A DNA stretch of 64,000 nucleotides. Origin: Borreliella lanei (GTDB lineage Bacteria > Spirochaetota > Spirochaetia > Borreliales > Borreliaceae). The stretch spans positions 62,001-126,000 of the forward strand of contig NZ_JACHFC010000001.1 in assembly GCF_014205895.1 (NCBI RefSeq), written 5' to 3'. A model generated the notes under the pieces. That model was not told where the DNA came from and made no database searches. It was given only the letters and a program-made list of their open reading frames with translations. Positions 8,121 through 17,565 of this stretch are shown here, piece by piece. The position numbers and the translations under genes were made by a program. How positions within the stretch are numbered: position 1 is the first letter of the stretch; the number at the start of each line of letters is the position of its first letter.

Positions 8121-10582
8121 TATCTCATCTCAATTCCTAAGAAAAATTTAAATCCAGAATAATATTTGTAATAACTGTTAGCTTTATCATTGTCAAAATA
8201 AAAAGGATAAGCTATTACAAAAGACAACGGCAATTGAGGCAAAAGGCTTCTAATTCCAGTTCCCCAGCTAAAAGCAAAACTACTAAAAGGTCTAAACAAA
8301 GAATTTTCTTGCCCTTCTAAAGAATAGGAAGCAAAATCTATAAAAAAAGCATCCCAAACTAAAATATTTTTTAACAAAGGAATAGATATCTGCACAGTAT
8401 TTACAAAAGAACTGTAAATATTTTTCAAAATCCCCCAACCTCTAGCCTGCATAAAATTTTCACTAAGAATTATGTGATGATGGGGTTGAATTTCAATTTC
8501 AAAACCATTACCAAGAGGAGGCAATATATTTGAATATACACTCCTTAAGGTCAAAATAATATCAAAATAAGGAGTAAACACATCCTCATATCCTAAAAGA
8601 GAAAAATATCTCTCAAAGGTTGTAGAAGATTTAATAAAATGGCTCTGACCAAATAAAAATCCACCAAAAAAATCAAACTGCTGCTTAAGTAAAAATCCAT
8701 TATTAGATAAAGAAGTAGAATTTCTTGTATCCCAAGCCGCGCTCAAACTAAGAGAATTTTCAAATCTAAAAGTTTTGTAATTATCTCTTAAATAATAATT
8801 TGAAGGTCTGTTAACCTCGTTATCATAAAAAACATATTTTAAAGCGGTTTGTAAAGTACCAAGAAGGGTTTGCTTACCAAGATAATTAGAAAAAGTATAC
8901 CCTGTAAACGCTCCAAAACTAAGTTTAAGCAAGGAATAATTCATGGCATTAAAATCAGAAAAGCTTTTAGCATCTCGATATTCTTCCCAACTTGTAAATG
9001 GATCAGGAACTTCTCTTTTGCCAGAAAAAATAGGCCCATTAATATCCTGATAAGCAGTATTAACAGAATGTGAAAAATCTATAAATCCACCTACGGTCCA
9101 TCTTTTCTGAAAAAACCAATTATCTCTAAATGTCAAACTAAGACTTTGCTCTAAAAAAGATAAATTTAGTCTTGCGGCAAAATAATAGCCTTCGCCTAAA
9201 AAATTAGAAAGCTCCCACTGCCCAAATACTGAGAATGGAAACGAAGAATTTGAATTGCCTCCAAAATTCATACCAAATCCAAAATTACTTGTTGCTCGCT
9301 CCTCAATGTTTAAATTTATTTTCATAAGCCCTTCTGTATTGCCTGGAACAATATCAGGAATTACATTTGAAAAATAACCAAGCTGCTGTAAATTTGCCAT
9401 GCCCATCTTAAACTTGTCCAAACTAAAAACATCTCCCTCTTGAAGGGGAATCTCTCTAAGTATTACATGCGAAGCTGTATTTTTATTTTTAGAAACAGTA
9501 ATAGACTCAATATGAGCTTTATCCTTTTCTAAAATTTTAATTAACAAATCAACAAATTCCCCTCTTATCTTTTGTGAAGGAATAATTTCCGTAAAAATAT
9601 ACCCTTCCTTAAAATAACTTTCTTTAATTTTGGCAAAATCCTGCTCAAATTTAGAATCATTAAAAATATCACCTTCGCTAAAGGTAATAAAACTTTTTAA
9701 TTCCTCTAAACTAAAAACTGAATTACCAGAAATTTCAAGCTTTCCAAACCTAAAAACATTGCCTTCTGAAAGAAAATATTTCAAAAAAACTTCCTTTTCT
9801 AGCCTTTTAGAATCTTTAAGGGAATCTTTAATATCAACAGTACTATTGATAATCTTAACATCAATATATCCATTATTTTTATAAAAAGACTCTAGTTGAC
9901 GCTTGTCCTTATCAACATTACTTTTTAAATATTTACCATCTGAGAAAAGAGACACTACTCTTGATGCTAAAGATTTTCTCAAAGTGCTGCTTTTAAAGCT
10001 TAAATTTCCTTCAAAGTCAATCCCTTTGACAACATATTTGGGCCCAGCTACTATATTAAAAATAATATCAACTAAATTTCCTTCTTCTTTTATTTCAAAA
10101 TTTGCAGAAACATCAAGATATCCCATATCTTTATACATCTCTTCAAGCTTGTCAATACCTTTATTAACACTCGCAAGATTTAAAGGCTCATTGGTTTTAA
10201 TATTTACCTTCTCAACAAGTTCGCTATTCCAAAAAACCCTACTGCTATCAGAAAAAACAACAGAATTAACTAAAGATTTTTCTTTTACAATAAATGTAAT
10301 AAAAAGATTCTCACCATCTATTTTAAATAGAGGCTTAATAAGCCCAGAAAAATAATCAAGAGAATAAAGATCAATTTGCAATTTATCAAAAATTTCATTA
10401 GAATATGCCACGCCAATGTAAGGTTTTAAAATATTAATAAAATCTCTCTCCTTCTTATTCTTAAGTCCTTCAAAATTAATACCCTTTATTATTTTTCCTT
10501 TGTAATTTTCAACTTGACCAAAACTAAAAACAACAAAAAATATTAAAAAACTTACAAAAAACAAACCTCTAATTGAACCCAT
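8117..10582 (-). CDS. bamA: Outer-membrane assembly factor BamA
   Basis: BamA is the central subunit of the machine that inserts beta-barrel proteins in the outer membrane. The 821-residue product has a signal peptide (about 1-22), five POTRA repeats (about residues 25-420, with typical phrases such as VVAGPKYVVKGIDFEGN and IEERATSNFGFGMNFGG at the POTRA-barrel border), and a C-terminal 16-strand barrel ending in the aromatic phrase FFLGIEMRY. The order tamB-bamA-skp on one strand, with 17 bases between tamB and bamA, indicates an operon. In B. burgdorferi this protein is known as BB0795. Confidence 0.97.
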   Translation of the reverse strand: MGSIRGLFFVSFLIFFVVFSFGQVENYKGKIIKGINFEGLKNKKERDFINILKPYIGVAYSNEIFDKLQIDLYSLDYFSGLIKPLFKIDGENLFITFIVKEKSLVNSVVFSDSSRVFWNSELVEKVNIKTNEPLNLASVNKGIDKLEEMYKDMGYLDVSANFEIKEEGNLVDIIFNIVAGPKYVVKGIDFEGNLSFKSSTLRKSLASRVVSLFSDGKYLKSNVDKDKRQLESFYKNNGYIDVKIINSTVDIKDSLKDSKRLEKEVFLKYFLSEGNVFRFGKLEISGNSVFSLEELKSFITFSEGDIFNDSKFEQDFAKIKESYFKEGYIFTEIIPSQKIRGEFVDLLIKILEKDKAHIESITVSKNKNTASHVILREIPLQEGDVFSLDKFKMGMANLQQLGYFSNVIPDIVPGNTEGLMKINLNIEERATSNFGFGMNFGGNSNSSFPFSVFGQWELSNFLGEGYYFAARLNLSFLEQSLSLTFRDNWFFQKRWTVGGFIDFSHSVNTAYQDINGPIFSGKREVPDPFTSWEEYRDAKSFSDFNAMNYSLLKLSFGAFTGYTFSNYLGKQTLLGTLQTALKYVFYDNEVNRPSNYYLRDNYKTFRFENSLSLSAAWDTRNSTSLSNNGFLLKQQFDFFGGFLFGQSHFIKSSTTFERYFSLLGYEDVFTPYFDIILTLRSVYSNILPPLGNGFEIEIQPHHHIILSENFMQARGWGILKNIYSSFVNTVQISIPLLKNILVWDAFFIDFASYSLEGQENSLFRPFSSFAFSWGTGIRSLLPQLPLSFVIAYPFYFDNDKANSYYKYYSGFKFFLGIEMRY

Positions 10583-10599
10583 CTTAACCTCTTAACAAT

Positions 10600-13500
10600 T
10601 TAATATTTAAATTTCCAAGAAATGCCTATATTATTTCCTATTCCATCTAAACCTTTTTTCATAAAATTGTAATCAAACTCATAATTAACCAAAAAAAATG
10701 GAGAATCAAACTCAATACCCAAATTGATAACAAAATTTAAATCTTTTGAAAAAGGAGTCATTTGTTCTTTCAAAAAACCAAAGCCCCCACTAATAAAAAC
10801 ACCCTCAACAAGATATTTACCTACCTTAACACTTGTATTGTCAAGAACATCAACAAAAGTAGGATTCCCGATTTTGAAAAAATTACTATTAATAGAATTT
10901 TTCAATATATCTGTCTTTATACTCAACAAGTCTAAGTTTAATACAGAACGCATATAATCTTCAATGGGTTGAATTAAAAAATCAAGAGCAATGTCACTTA
11001 CTATTCCAATTGCCATTTCAGCAGCATTAGTCCCTGCCGATCGCAATCCTCCCTCAGCCCCTCCTATTGTTGAGCCTGAAAGCAAATATTTAATCTCCTG
11101 CTCATTTCTAGAAGGATAAGACATAAACTCAATTTTCCATAAACTTAAAGGACTATCAATACTTATTGTAACAAGCAGTTTATCATTTCTATCCTTAATA
11201 GTATTTGTAGCCTCCGCTTTTATCCATGGATCAAATTTAGTTCTGCTCTCATTAAAGGATATATAAGAGCCACTTTTAAAGATAAATTTTTTATTATTAT
11301 AATTAACAAAGCCGCTTGCAATATTCAAATCCCCCTTAATAATAAAATCGTCTGTTTTTGTGTCAGATTTTATTACAAGTTTATCCCCTCTTGAAATAGT
11401 AGCTTGTAAAAAAGAAATATTACTATCTGGCCAATGAAAAGTAACACCGCTGTCAAAATTTATCTCAAGATCAGTTAAAATATCAAAATCTAGAACATTA
11501 ATATCAACTGTTTGCAATCTTTTTGCTCGCTTAAAAGGATTTATTAATAAATCAACAACAGAACTTTCAAGAGAATAAACCCAAGCATTTGAAATATTTA
11601 AAATGCCTTTAAACATTATTTCATCAGCATTTCCTTCAATTGAAAAATCGCCTAAAGCATAACCTGTAAAGCTTAAGGCAATTTTGTCAAATTTAATAGG
11701 AACTCCCGTTCTACCAGTCACATTAATATCTATTTTGTAATAATCAATAATAGTATCACTTAAAAAATTTAAATTTAAACTAGTAGAAACAAAAATCTTA
11801 GAATATCGATCTAGGCTAAACTCATTATTAAAAATGATTTTATTATCCTGAATTTCAACTGGCATATCAAATATTTCTAAAGCTCTATCACCACCAAATT
11901 TTCTAGAAGCTCTTAAATACTCAGTGCTAATTGATCCTTTTTGAATATTTAAACTTCCATTAATATTAGGATTATACAAATCCCCATCAATATCAAATTC
12001 ACCATTTAAAATAAGATCGTAAAGAATAAAATGATTGTCAACATTAAATAAAGAATGTGAATCCAAAAAATCTTTGGTGATTATTTTTGAATCAAATTTA
12101 AGATCTCTGACATTTCCAAGAATTTTATTTTTAATTATTTTGCCTGACGAATTAAAACTAAGAGGCAAATAATCTTTTAAAATAAAGCTATATTCTCCAC
12201 TGCCATAATGGTATAAAACATTAATAAGGTCATAATCAATCGAAACCATATTAAATTTTTCAAAATCATTACTAAATTCAATCGTAAGATTGGATAAAAA
12301 TTCATTTTTATATTTAATATCTCTAAAGAAAAATTCTCCCTCCGTTTTGGTTTTCAAAACTCCAAATTGCTCTTCAACTCCACTTTGGAAATTTCTAAAA
12401 TTTGCATTAAACTTATAAGAAAGCAAGTCGCTATTAAAAACTATATTGGATACGCCTATAGAACTGATTAGGTCATATCTTAGGCTCCCAGTAAGAAACT
12501 CTTTTTTATTGCGCTTGGCTTTTATATCATATATGTTAAGCTTGTTGTCTAACAATCCTAAATTCATAGAAAACTTAACGGGAACGCCCAATAAGGTTAA
12601 TTTATCTGCCTCAAGATATCCACTCAAAGAATAATTTTTAAAATCATTCTTTTTAAAATTTAGCAAAAAATTACCATTAATCTTTCCTTCTAAAAGGGAC
12701 AAAGAATTAAAATTGTTAAAATCTAAGTCTTGAAATTTAAGCAAAAAATAACTTCCATATTCATCGGAATTAACCCCTAAAAAATATCGTTCTGAATTTA
12801 AGCTAGAAAATAGATTCAAGCTTCCATTAAAATTATCTTTTAAATTGAATTGTCCATATCCTTGCAAATTTGAAAGTTTGTTTACAAGTTTAACATCAGA
12901 AATGTACAATTTATCATATTCATATAAGCCTTTAAAGCCAAAATTGAAATTATAGGCAGGTATTTTAGAAGCTTTTATTATATTAAACTCGTCTATTTTA
13001 AATTTCAAATCTTCATTAAGACCTAAATAGCTCCCATGAAAATTTATATTTATTAAAAGATCAGAAGTTTTATTGTAAACTCTAAAATCATTAAAATTAA
13101 GGTTATAAACTATTTTAGAATCAAAATAATTAAAATCTAATTTAATACCAAGAGGAGATTCGGCAACAATAAACCTATCTTTAAGATTAACATTAAAATG
13201 CAAAGGATAAACTTTGTTCAAATAAGAAAAATTCGTGCCAATATTAAGCCCACCTTCAAATAACTCAACAAACAAGCTGGAATGCAAATTGTGATCATTG
13301 TACTGCAAATCAAAATTGTTTGATTTGTAAAAATTCTTTTCTCCACTAGCATCAAACACAAATTTGAAATTGTCCAACTTTGAAAATACCATGAAATTGA
13401 ATTTTTTTAATTTATTTTTATGATAATCAAATTTATTTAAATTAAAATCAGAAACCAAATTTAAATATTTACCTGAGAATAAAGTCTTGGGAAAAAAATT

Positions 13501-15000
13501 TATCAAGTGAGAACTGGGAATAACTTCTTTTAAAAAAAGCAAAGGAAATTCTTTAATGCCTAAACTTAAAGAAAATTCTTCATCATTAAGATCTCCTTTT
13601 AAAGAAATTTGAGAGTTTTTATTTTCTAAATAAACCAAATAGTTAACAAAAATTTTATCCTTTAAAAAATAAGTTTTTAAACTTAAATTTTGAAAACCAA
13701 GATTTCCAAGACTAAAATTATCAGACTTAACCAAAAAAACATCTTTATCTTTATTAAAATCTAGATACCCATTTAGATCATTAAAATTTAAAATTTTTGC
13801 GGACTTAAAGTTGAGACGTCCTATTGGAAGCAAATCTTTCAAAGAATAATAACCTTTATAGCTTACAACCCCCCTTTTAAGCTTTAAAAAAGCATTCTTA
13901 ATACTTACAACCCTATCATCCCCCTTAATTTCAAGCTGTAAGCCTTGAACTTCTTTACCTATGGTATCTACATTTAAAGATGAATCTATTATTCCTGCAT
14001 ATCTTAAATCTTTATCCTTAAAATCATAGGAAAATGCCAATTGACCATTTAAACTTATATCAAAATAATCTTTATAGATTTCAAAGCCTTTATTTAGCTT
14101 AATCCAATCTAAAAGATTAACATTGAAAAATAAAGCATCTAATCGAACAAAACCATTAGCCTTGTCATAAGTTAAATTAAAATCAAAATTCTCTCTTCGT
14201 AAATTAAAAATTTTTAAATTTCCTTTTGAATAATTTATTTGGAACCCTTGCTCAAGTAAAGAAAAATAACTTGTTTTAAATTCAAAAAAACTAAAATTAA
14301 CATAGCCATCCTCAAAGCCTTTTTTGAATTTCCCCTCAAAATAGAAAGTTGAATCAAAAATTCCATCATAAACTCTTTCAGACGGTAAATCAATTTCTAA
14401 ATTTTTAACAGTACTAAAATCAACTACAGAGCTAAATAAAAAATCTTCATCTACGGTATTTAAGGAAAAATTTTTAACTTTAAAATTCAACCAACTATCA
14501 TTATTAAGCCTAATATTAATATTGATATTTTCTAAATTAATATTCAATCTATAAAGATAGTTTAAAATTTTATTTAAAATTACATTTCCATTATCAGGAT
14601 AAGCATTGCTAGGATTTAAATCACCAGACAAACTAAAGTCGTTTATATCAAAATTAAAATTACTCCCTTTAACATAAACATTTAAAATAATGTTTTCATC
14701 ACCCAAAATTAATTTAAACAAATTTAAATCTACCCTAACGATATCTATTAATATTTTATCTTTTCCATCCAAGCTTAACTCTAAACCGTCTATCTTGATT
14801 GATGATAAGAAATACGGTGAAATTTTATCATATTTAATCTTAAAGCCAAATTTTGATTCAAGATATTTTATAGCAAAAAACTTTGCAGAATAAATTTGAA
14901 CTTGAACAAATAGATTAATGGAAAAAATTATTAAAACAAAAATGAAAAATGGTAAAATCAACAATAAAAATGTCTTATTTCTCAAAAACAACAAATCCAT
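10600..15000 (-). CDS. tamB: TamB/AsmA-type inner-membrane protein of the translocation and assembly module
   Basis: TamB is a very long periplasm-spanning protein anchored in the inner membrane that is linked to outer-membrane assembly or lipid transport. Of 1466 residues, about 8-30 form a membrane anchor. A long run of repetitive beta strands follows, with frequent phrases of the type NLKGDLxxxxFSLS. The C-terminal TamB domain (about 1150-1466) includes IKYLLSGSTIGG and ends with NIGISWKFKY. The ATG start lies six bases from a 35-base palindrome. I recall that in B. burgdorferi TamB (BB0794) has been reported to interact with BamA rather than a TamA. Confidence 0.93.
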   Translation of the reverse strand: MDLLFLRNKTFLLLILPFFIFVLIIFSINLFVQVQIYSAKFFAIKYLESKFGFKIKYDKISPYFLSSIKIDGLELSLDGKDKILIDIVRVDLNLFKLILGDENIILNVYVKGSNFNFDINDFSLSGDLNPSNAYPDNGNVILNKILNYLYRLNINLENININIRLNNDSWLNFKVKNFSLNTVDEDFLFSSVVDFSTVKNLEIDLPSERVYDGIFDSTFYFEGKFKKGFEDGYVNFSFFEFKTSYFSLLEQGFQINYSKGNLKIFNLRRENFDFNLTYDKANGFVRLDALFFNVNLLDWIKLNKGFEIYKDYFDISLNGQLAFSYDFKDKDLRYAGIIDSSLNVDTIGKEVQGLQLEIKGDDRVVSIKNAFLKLKRGVVSYKGYYSLKDLLPIGRLNFKSAKILNFNDLNGYLDFNKDKDVFLVKSDNFSLGNLGFQNLSLKTYFLKDKIFVNYLVYLENKNSQISLKGDLNDEEFSLSLGIKEFPLLFLKEVIPSSHLINFFPKTLFSGKYLNLVSDFNLNKFDYHKNKLKKFNFMVFSKLDNFKFVFDASGEKNFYKSNNFDLQYNDHNLHSSLFVELFEGGLNIGTNFSYLNKVYPLHFNVNLKDRFIVAESPLGIKLDFNYFDSKIVYNLNFNDFRVYNKTSDLLININFHGSYLGLNEDLKFKIDEFNIIKASKIPAYNFNFGFKGLYEYDKLYISDVKLVNKLSNLQGYGQFNLKDNFNGSLNLFSSLNSERYFLGVNSDEYGSYFLLKFQDLDFNNFNSLSLLEGKINGNFLLNFKKNDFKNYSLSGYLEADKLTLLGVPVKFSMNLGLLDNKLNIYDIKAKRNKKEFLTGSLRYDLISSIGVSNIVFNSDLLSYKFNANFRNFQSGVEEQFGVLKTKTEGEFFFRDIKYKNEFLSNLTIEFSNDFEKFNMVSIDYDLINVLYHYGSGEYSFILKDYLPLSFNSSGKIIKNKILGNVRDLKFDSKIITKDFLDSHSLFNVDNHFILYDLILNGEFDIDGDLYNPNINGSLNIQKGSISTEYLRASRKFGGDRALEIFDMPVEIQDNKIIFNNEFSLDRYSKIFVSTSLNLNFLSDTIIDYYKIDINVTGRTGVPIKFDKIALSFTGYALGDFSIEGNADEIMFKGILNISNAWVYSLESSVVDLLINPFKRAKRLQTVDINVLDFDILTDLEINFDSGVTFHWPDSNISFLQATISRGDKLVIKSDTKTDDFIIKGDLNIASGFVNYNNKKFIFKSGSYISFNESRTKFDPWIKAEATNTIKDRNDKLLVTISIDSPLSLWKIEFMSYPSRNEQEIKYLLSGSTIGGAEGGLRSAGTNAAEMAIGIVSDIALDFLIQPIEDYMRSVLNLDLLSIKTDILKNSINSNFFKIGNPTFVDVLDNTSVKVGKYLVEGVFISGGFGFLKEQMTPFSKDLNFVINLGIEFDSPFFLVNYEFDYNFMKKGLDGIGNNIGISWKFKY

Positions 15001-15006
15001 ACACTC

Positions 15007-15041
15007 TATCGATAATTATTATTATATAATAATTATCGATA
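15007..15041. repeat. 35-base palindrome in the tamB/tmk divergent promoter region
   Basis: The arms are 16 bases each and perfectly complementary around a three-base centre (TATCGATAATTATTAT and its complement). Overlapping TATAAT boxes can be read in both directions near its middle (15021-15026 minus, 15025-15030 plus). It lies in the only spacer between the divergent tamB and tmk genes and begins six bases from the tamB ATG. It could be an operator or a cruciform; no binding protein is known to me. Confidence 0.85.
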
Positions 15042-15082
15042 ACCTAATTATTGACACCAAAAGAAAGGAAGAAAAAATATTT

Positions 15083-15691
15083 GTGATTAAAATATTGAAA
15101 AATTTTTATTGCATAGAAGGAATTGATGGAAGCGGGAAAACAAGCATCACAAATAAACTGAAAGCTCTTTGCAATAATGAATCAAGATATTATTTTACAA
15201 AAGAACCATCAAGCGGAATAATTGGAGAAATGATAAGAGAACAATTAATGAATTTTGAAAATCCTTTAAAAGAATCAACATTTGCATATCTTTATGCTGC
15301 AGATCGACATGATCATTTATATAAAAAAGGTGGCATACTAGAAATTTTAAACACAAAATCCACAAAAATAATAACTGATCGCTATTTATTCTCATCAATT
15401 GCCTATCAAGGAAAATTGGGATATGAATTAAATAAAAACTTTCCATTGCCTGAAAAAGTATTCTTTATTGAAACAGACCCAAACATAGCTTATGAAAGAA
15501 TACAAAAAAATAGAACACAAAGTGATCTTTTTGAACTTGAAAAATATAAAACTTTTGAACAAATTGCTCTAAAATATTTAAAAATATTTAAAAAACTAGA
15601 AAAAAAAATTAATGTGATTTACATTAACAATTCAATAAAAGATAATTTAGATAAAAACGCAAAAAAAATTTTTAATCTAATAAAATTCTAA
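15083..15691 (+). CDS. tmk: Thymidylate kinase
   Basis: Tmk phosphorylates dTMP to dTDP. From the GTG at 15083, which has AGGAAG upstream, the product is 202 residues. It contains the P-loop EGIDGSGKTS near residue 12-21, the motif FTKEPSSGIIGEMIRE, DRYLFSSIAYQG near the middle, and a LID segment RTQSDLFE. The open frame extends further upstream to 14918 but that part runs back through the tamB start and lacks family sequence, so the start is placed after the divergent promoter. The thymidine kinase gene lies just beyond the next gene, so two steps of the thymidine salvage route are close together. Confidence 0.93.
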   Translation: MIKILKNFYCIEGIDGSGKTSITNKLKALCNNESRYYFTKEPSSGIIGEMIREQLMNFENPLKESTFAYLYAADRHDHLYKKGGILEILNTKSTKIITDRYLFSSIAYQGKLGYELNKNFPLPEKVFFIETDPNIAYERIQKNRTQSDLFELEKYKTFEQIALKYLKIFKKLEKKINVIYINNSIKDNLDKNAKKIFNLIKF

Positions 15692-15704
15692 TATAATTAA
15701 TCAT

Positions 15705-16334
15705 ATGCTTAATTGTATTTTTAAAAACGCCACCTTCCAAATGAATTTAATTTTACTTCTTTTAGTATCAGTTGTAAAAATAAATGCATCGTCCAAATTT
15801 TATTACGCAGAACAGTGGTATGTAATCTTTAACTCTCAAATGAAAAAAAAACCTGAAAACTATAAAAAAAATATATTTTTTCTTCAAAAAGCCTTAAAAT
15901 ATCCATTTGGTAATCCAAAATACTCACTAACTAAAATAGAAACGAAAAAGCAGTGGGAAAAATATAAACTTCTTTTCAAAATGCATGTAAATTTGCTTCT
16001 AGTTAAGCAAAATTTATATTTGGGAGATTTATTCGACACAAGAAATTTATATTTTTTCAAAACTCCAGAAAAAAATGGAATTATTTCCAATCTAGAAAAA
16101 TCAAAAAAATTATATAAATTGGCTATTAATTACTACAATGAAGCGCTAAAATACCACAAAAAACTTGAAAATTACAAATCTGTTAAACTAGAAAACGATG
16201 GAATAACAAACTGGGAAGATGAATATCATAAAATTTCTCTTAAAGAGCTTAATTACTATGATATTATTAAAAAAGAACTACTAAGAATTGACGAAACTAA
16301 AGCATTTTTTGAACAAAGGCCAAACTATTATTAA
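15705..16334 (+). CDS. Unknown exported protein
   Basis: I do not recognise a family. The 209-residue product starts with a short leader and a hydrophobic stretch (MNLILLLLVSVVKINA, from residue 13) that looks like a signal peptide, then a lysine- and tyrosine-rich helical chain with phrases such as KSKKLYKLAINYYNEALKYHKK that resemble a TPR helix pair. No catalytic motif is visible. It begins 13 bases after tmk, so it is probably cotranscribed. Its stop overlaps the stop of the convergent tdk gene by three to four bases. The start could also be the internal ATG at 15741; neither has a clear ribosome site. Confidence 0.75.
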   Translation: MLNCIFKNATFQMNLILLLLVSVVKINASSKFYYAEQWYVIFNSQMKKKPENYKKNIFFLQKALKYPFGNPKYSLTKIETKKQWEKYKLLFKMHVNLLLVKQNLYLGDLFDTRNLYFFKTPEKNGIISNLEKSKKLYKLAINYYNEALKYHKKLENYKSVKLENDGITNWEDEYHKISLKELNYYDIIKKELLRIDETKAFFEQRPNYY

Positions 16335-17434
16335 AAAAACTCTTTGCCTTCTTTGGAAAAAAAAATTTTATTTATATAATCCTTATCTAAAGAAAACTTA
16401 AAAACAAGATCTTTAAAATTATCCTTACTCAAAATACTATATTCTGAGAAAAGCGTTATTAACGCTCTTTCTGCTAAAAAAGGCAGTTCTAAAATATTTC
16501 TTAAAATTTCAGCTCTAAATTCACACGCTTTTTCACTGTCTAAAGAATTTACAAAATTAGAATTTTCAACATCGGTGCTTAGCGCTACAACTTCATTTTC
16601 AAGAAATTCTTTATCTCCTTGTGAATATAGCAAAGCAAATGGCTTTAAAAAAGAAAAAAAATATTCTTTGCCTACAAGATAATGGTGCATTGAACATCTT
16701 GTAGAGTAATTTGGGTAAATAGCAGATTCAATCTCTTCATCGCCACCAACAATAAGCAAAGGATCAAAATAAGGAGCTGGAATTTCTTTATTGTTGTAAA
16801 AATAATATCTATACGAAAAAAAAGATTCTTCCATGCAATCAATATGCCCACAATAAGCTCCAAGCTTATAAATCTTATCTGAATATTCTACCAAAAGTTT
16901 AGCAGTATCATTAAAAGATTCTTTTCTAAAATTATAAAGCAGTGTAGGCAATATAAATAAAATATTCTCATTTAATGAAATTTTATTTAAAACAAAAATT
17001 AAACGTTCATCATAAAAACATGCCTCATCAATAATAAAAGTGCCACAACTGGGATTAGAAGCTATTAAATTTTCAATATCAAAAGAGTTGCTAGCAAAAC
17101 CAATCTCATCAATTTTATCTTTTCCGCCACCTCTATATGGTATCACGTTTTCTGGATAATCTTGAAATCTCCTCTTGTCGAGAAAATTTCTAATAAAAAA
17201 TACATTAACCCTGCTTCTATTTCCTTTAATAATATTACCCAATACCTTGAAAGATTTTTTTCTTACAACAAGCGAATCTTTATAAATTTTTGCAGCATAT
17301 TCTGTTTTTCCACTTCCCATGGGTCCAACTACAAGAATTAAGTTTATTTTTACTTTAAAATCAAAATGACTAATAGAGACAATGTTATTTAATTTAGTAT
17401 CTTCTTTATTAGCAAAGTCTAAACAAAAACCCAA
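16331..17434 (-). CDS. tdk: Thymidine kinase, divergent and extended
   Basis: The enzyme phosphorylates thymidine in the salvage pathway. The P-loop GPMGSGKTE and IIDEACFYDE (the DE of Walker B) match type II thymidine kinases. A likely zinc site is formed by YCGHIDC and, after VGGDEE, CSMHH, which parallel the CxxC and VGG...CxxCH elements of the family. The chain is about 367 residues, whereas TK1-like enzymes are usually about 190-220, so roughly 140 C-terminal residues are extra. I chose the TTG at 17432-17434 because GGGGAGG lies four bases upstream; another TTG at 17464 has no ribosome site. The 3' end overlaps a convergent gene. Confidence 0.82.
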   Translation of the reverse strand: MGFCLDFANKEDTKLNNIVSISHFDFKVKINLILVVGPMGSGKTEYAAKIYKDSLVVRKKSFKVLGNIIKGNRSRVNVFFIRNFLDKRRFQDYPENVIPYRGGGKDKIDEIGFASNSFDIENLIASNPSCGTFIIDEACFYDERLIFVLNKISLNENILFILPTLLYNFRKESFNDTAKLLVEYSDKIYKLGAYCGHIDCMEESFFSYRYYFYNNKEIPAPYFDPLLIVGGDEEIESAIYPNYSTRCSMHHYLVGKEYFFSFLKPFALLYSQGDKEFLENEVVALSTDVENSNFVNSLDSEKACEFRAEILRNILELPFLAERALITLFSEYSILSKDNFKDLVFKFSLDKDYINKIFFSKEGKEFF

Positions 17435-17533
17435 AAATCCTCCCCAAAGTAAATTAAAATTCAATTATCTAAATAAAAACAACAAAAAAACATTATCATT
17501 AAAAGCCTAAAAATTGATTATTTAGAATTCTAT

Positions 17534-17565
17534 GAAAGTTATTATTCAAAAGAATAATAACTTTC
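17534..17565 (-). terminator. Hairpin overlapping the stop codon of the 17.5-19.0 kb gene
   Basis: A perfect 14-base-pair stem GAAAGTTATTATTC / GAATAATAACTTTC closes a four-base loop. The last codons and the tandem TAA TAA stop of the upstream gene lie inside it. No U-run follows, so it may terminate transcription weakly or protect the mRNA end. Confidence 0.6.

Noticed and set aside
14918-15082. Upstream extension of tmk
   Set aside because: It runs through the tamB start and the divergent palindrome and has no similarity to thymidylate kinases.
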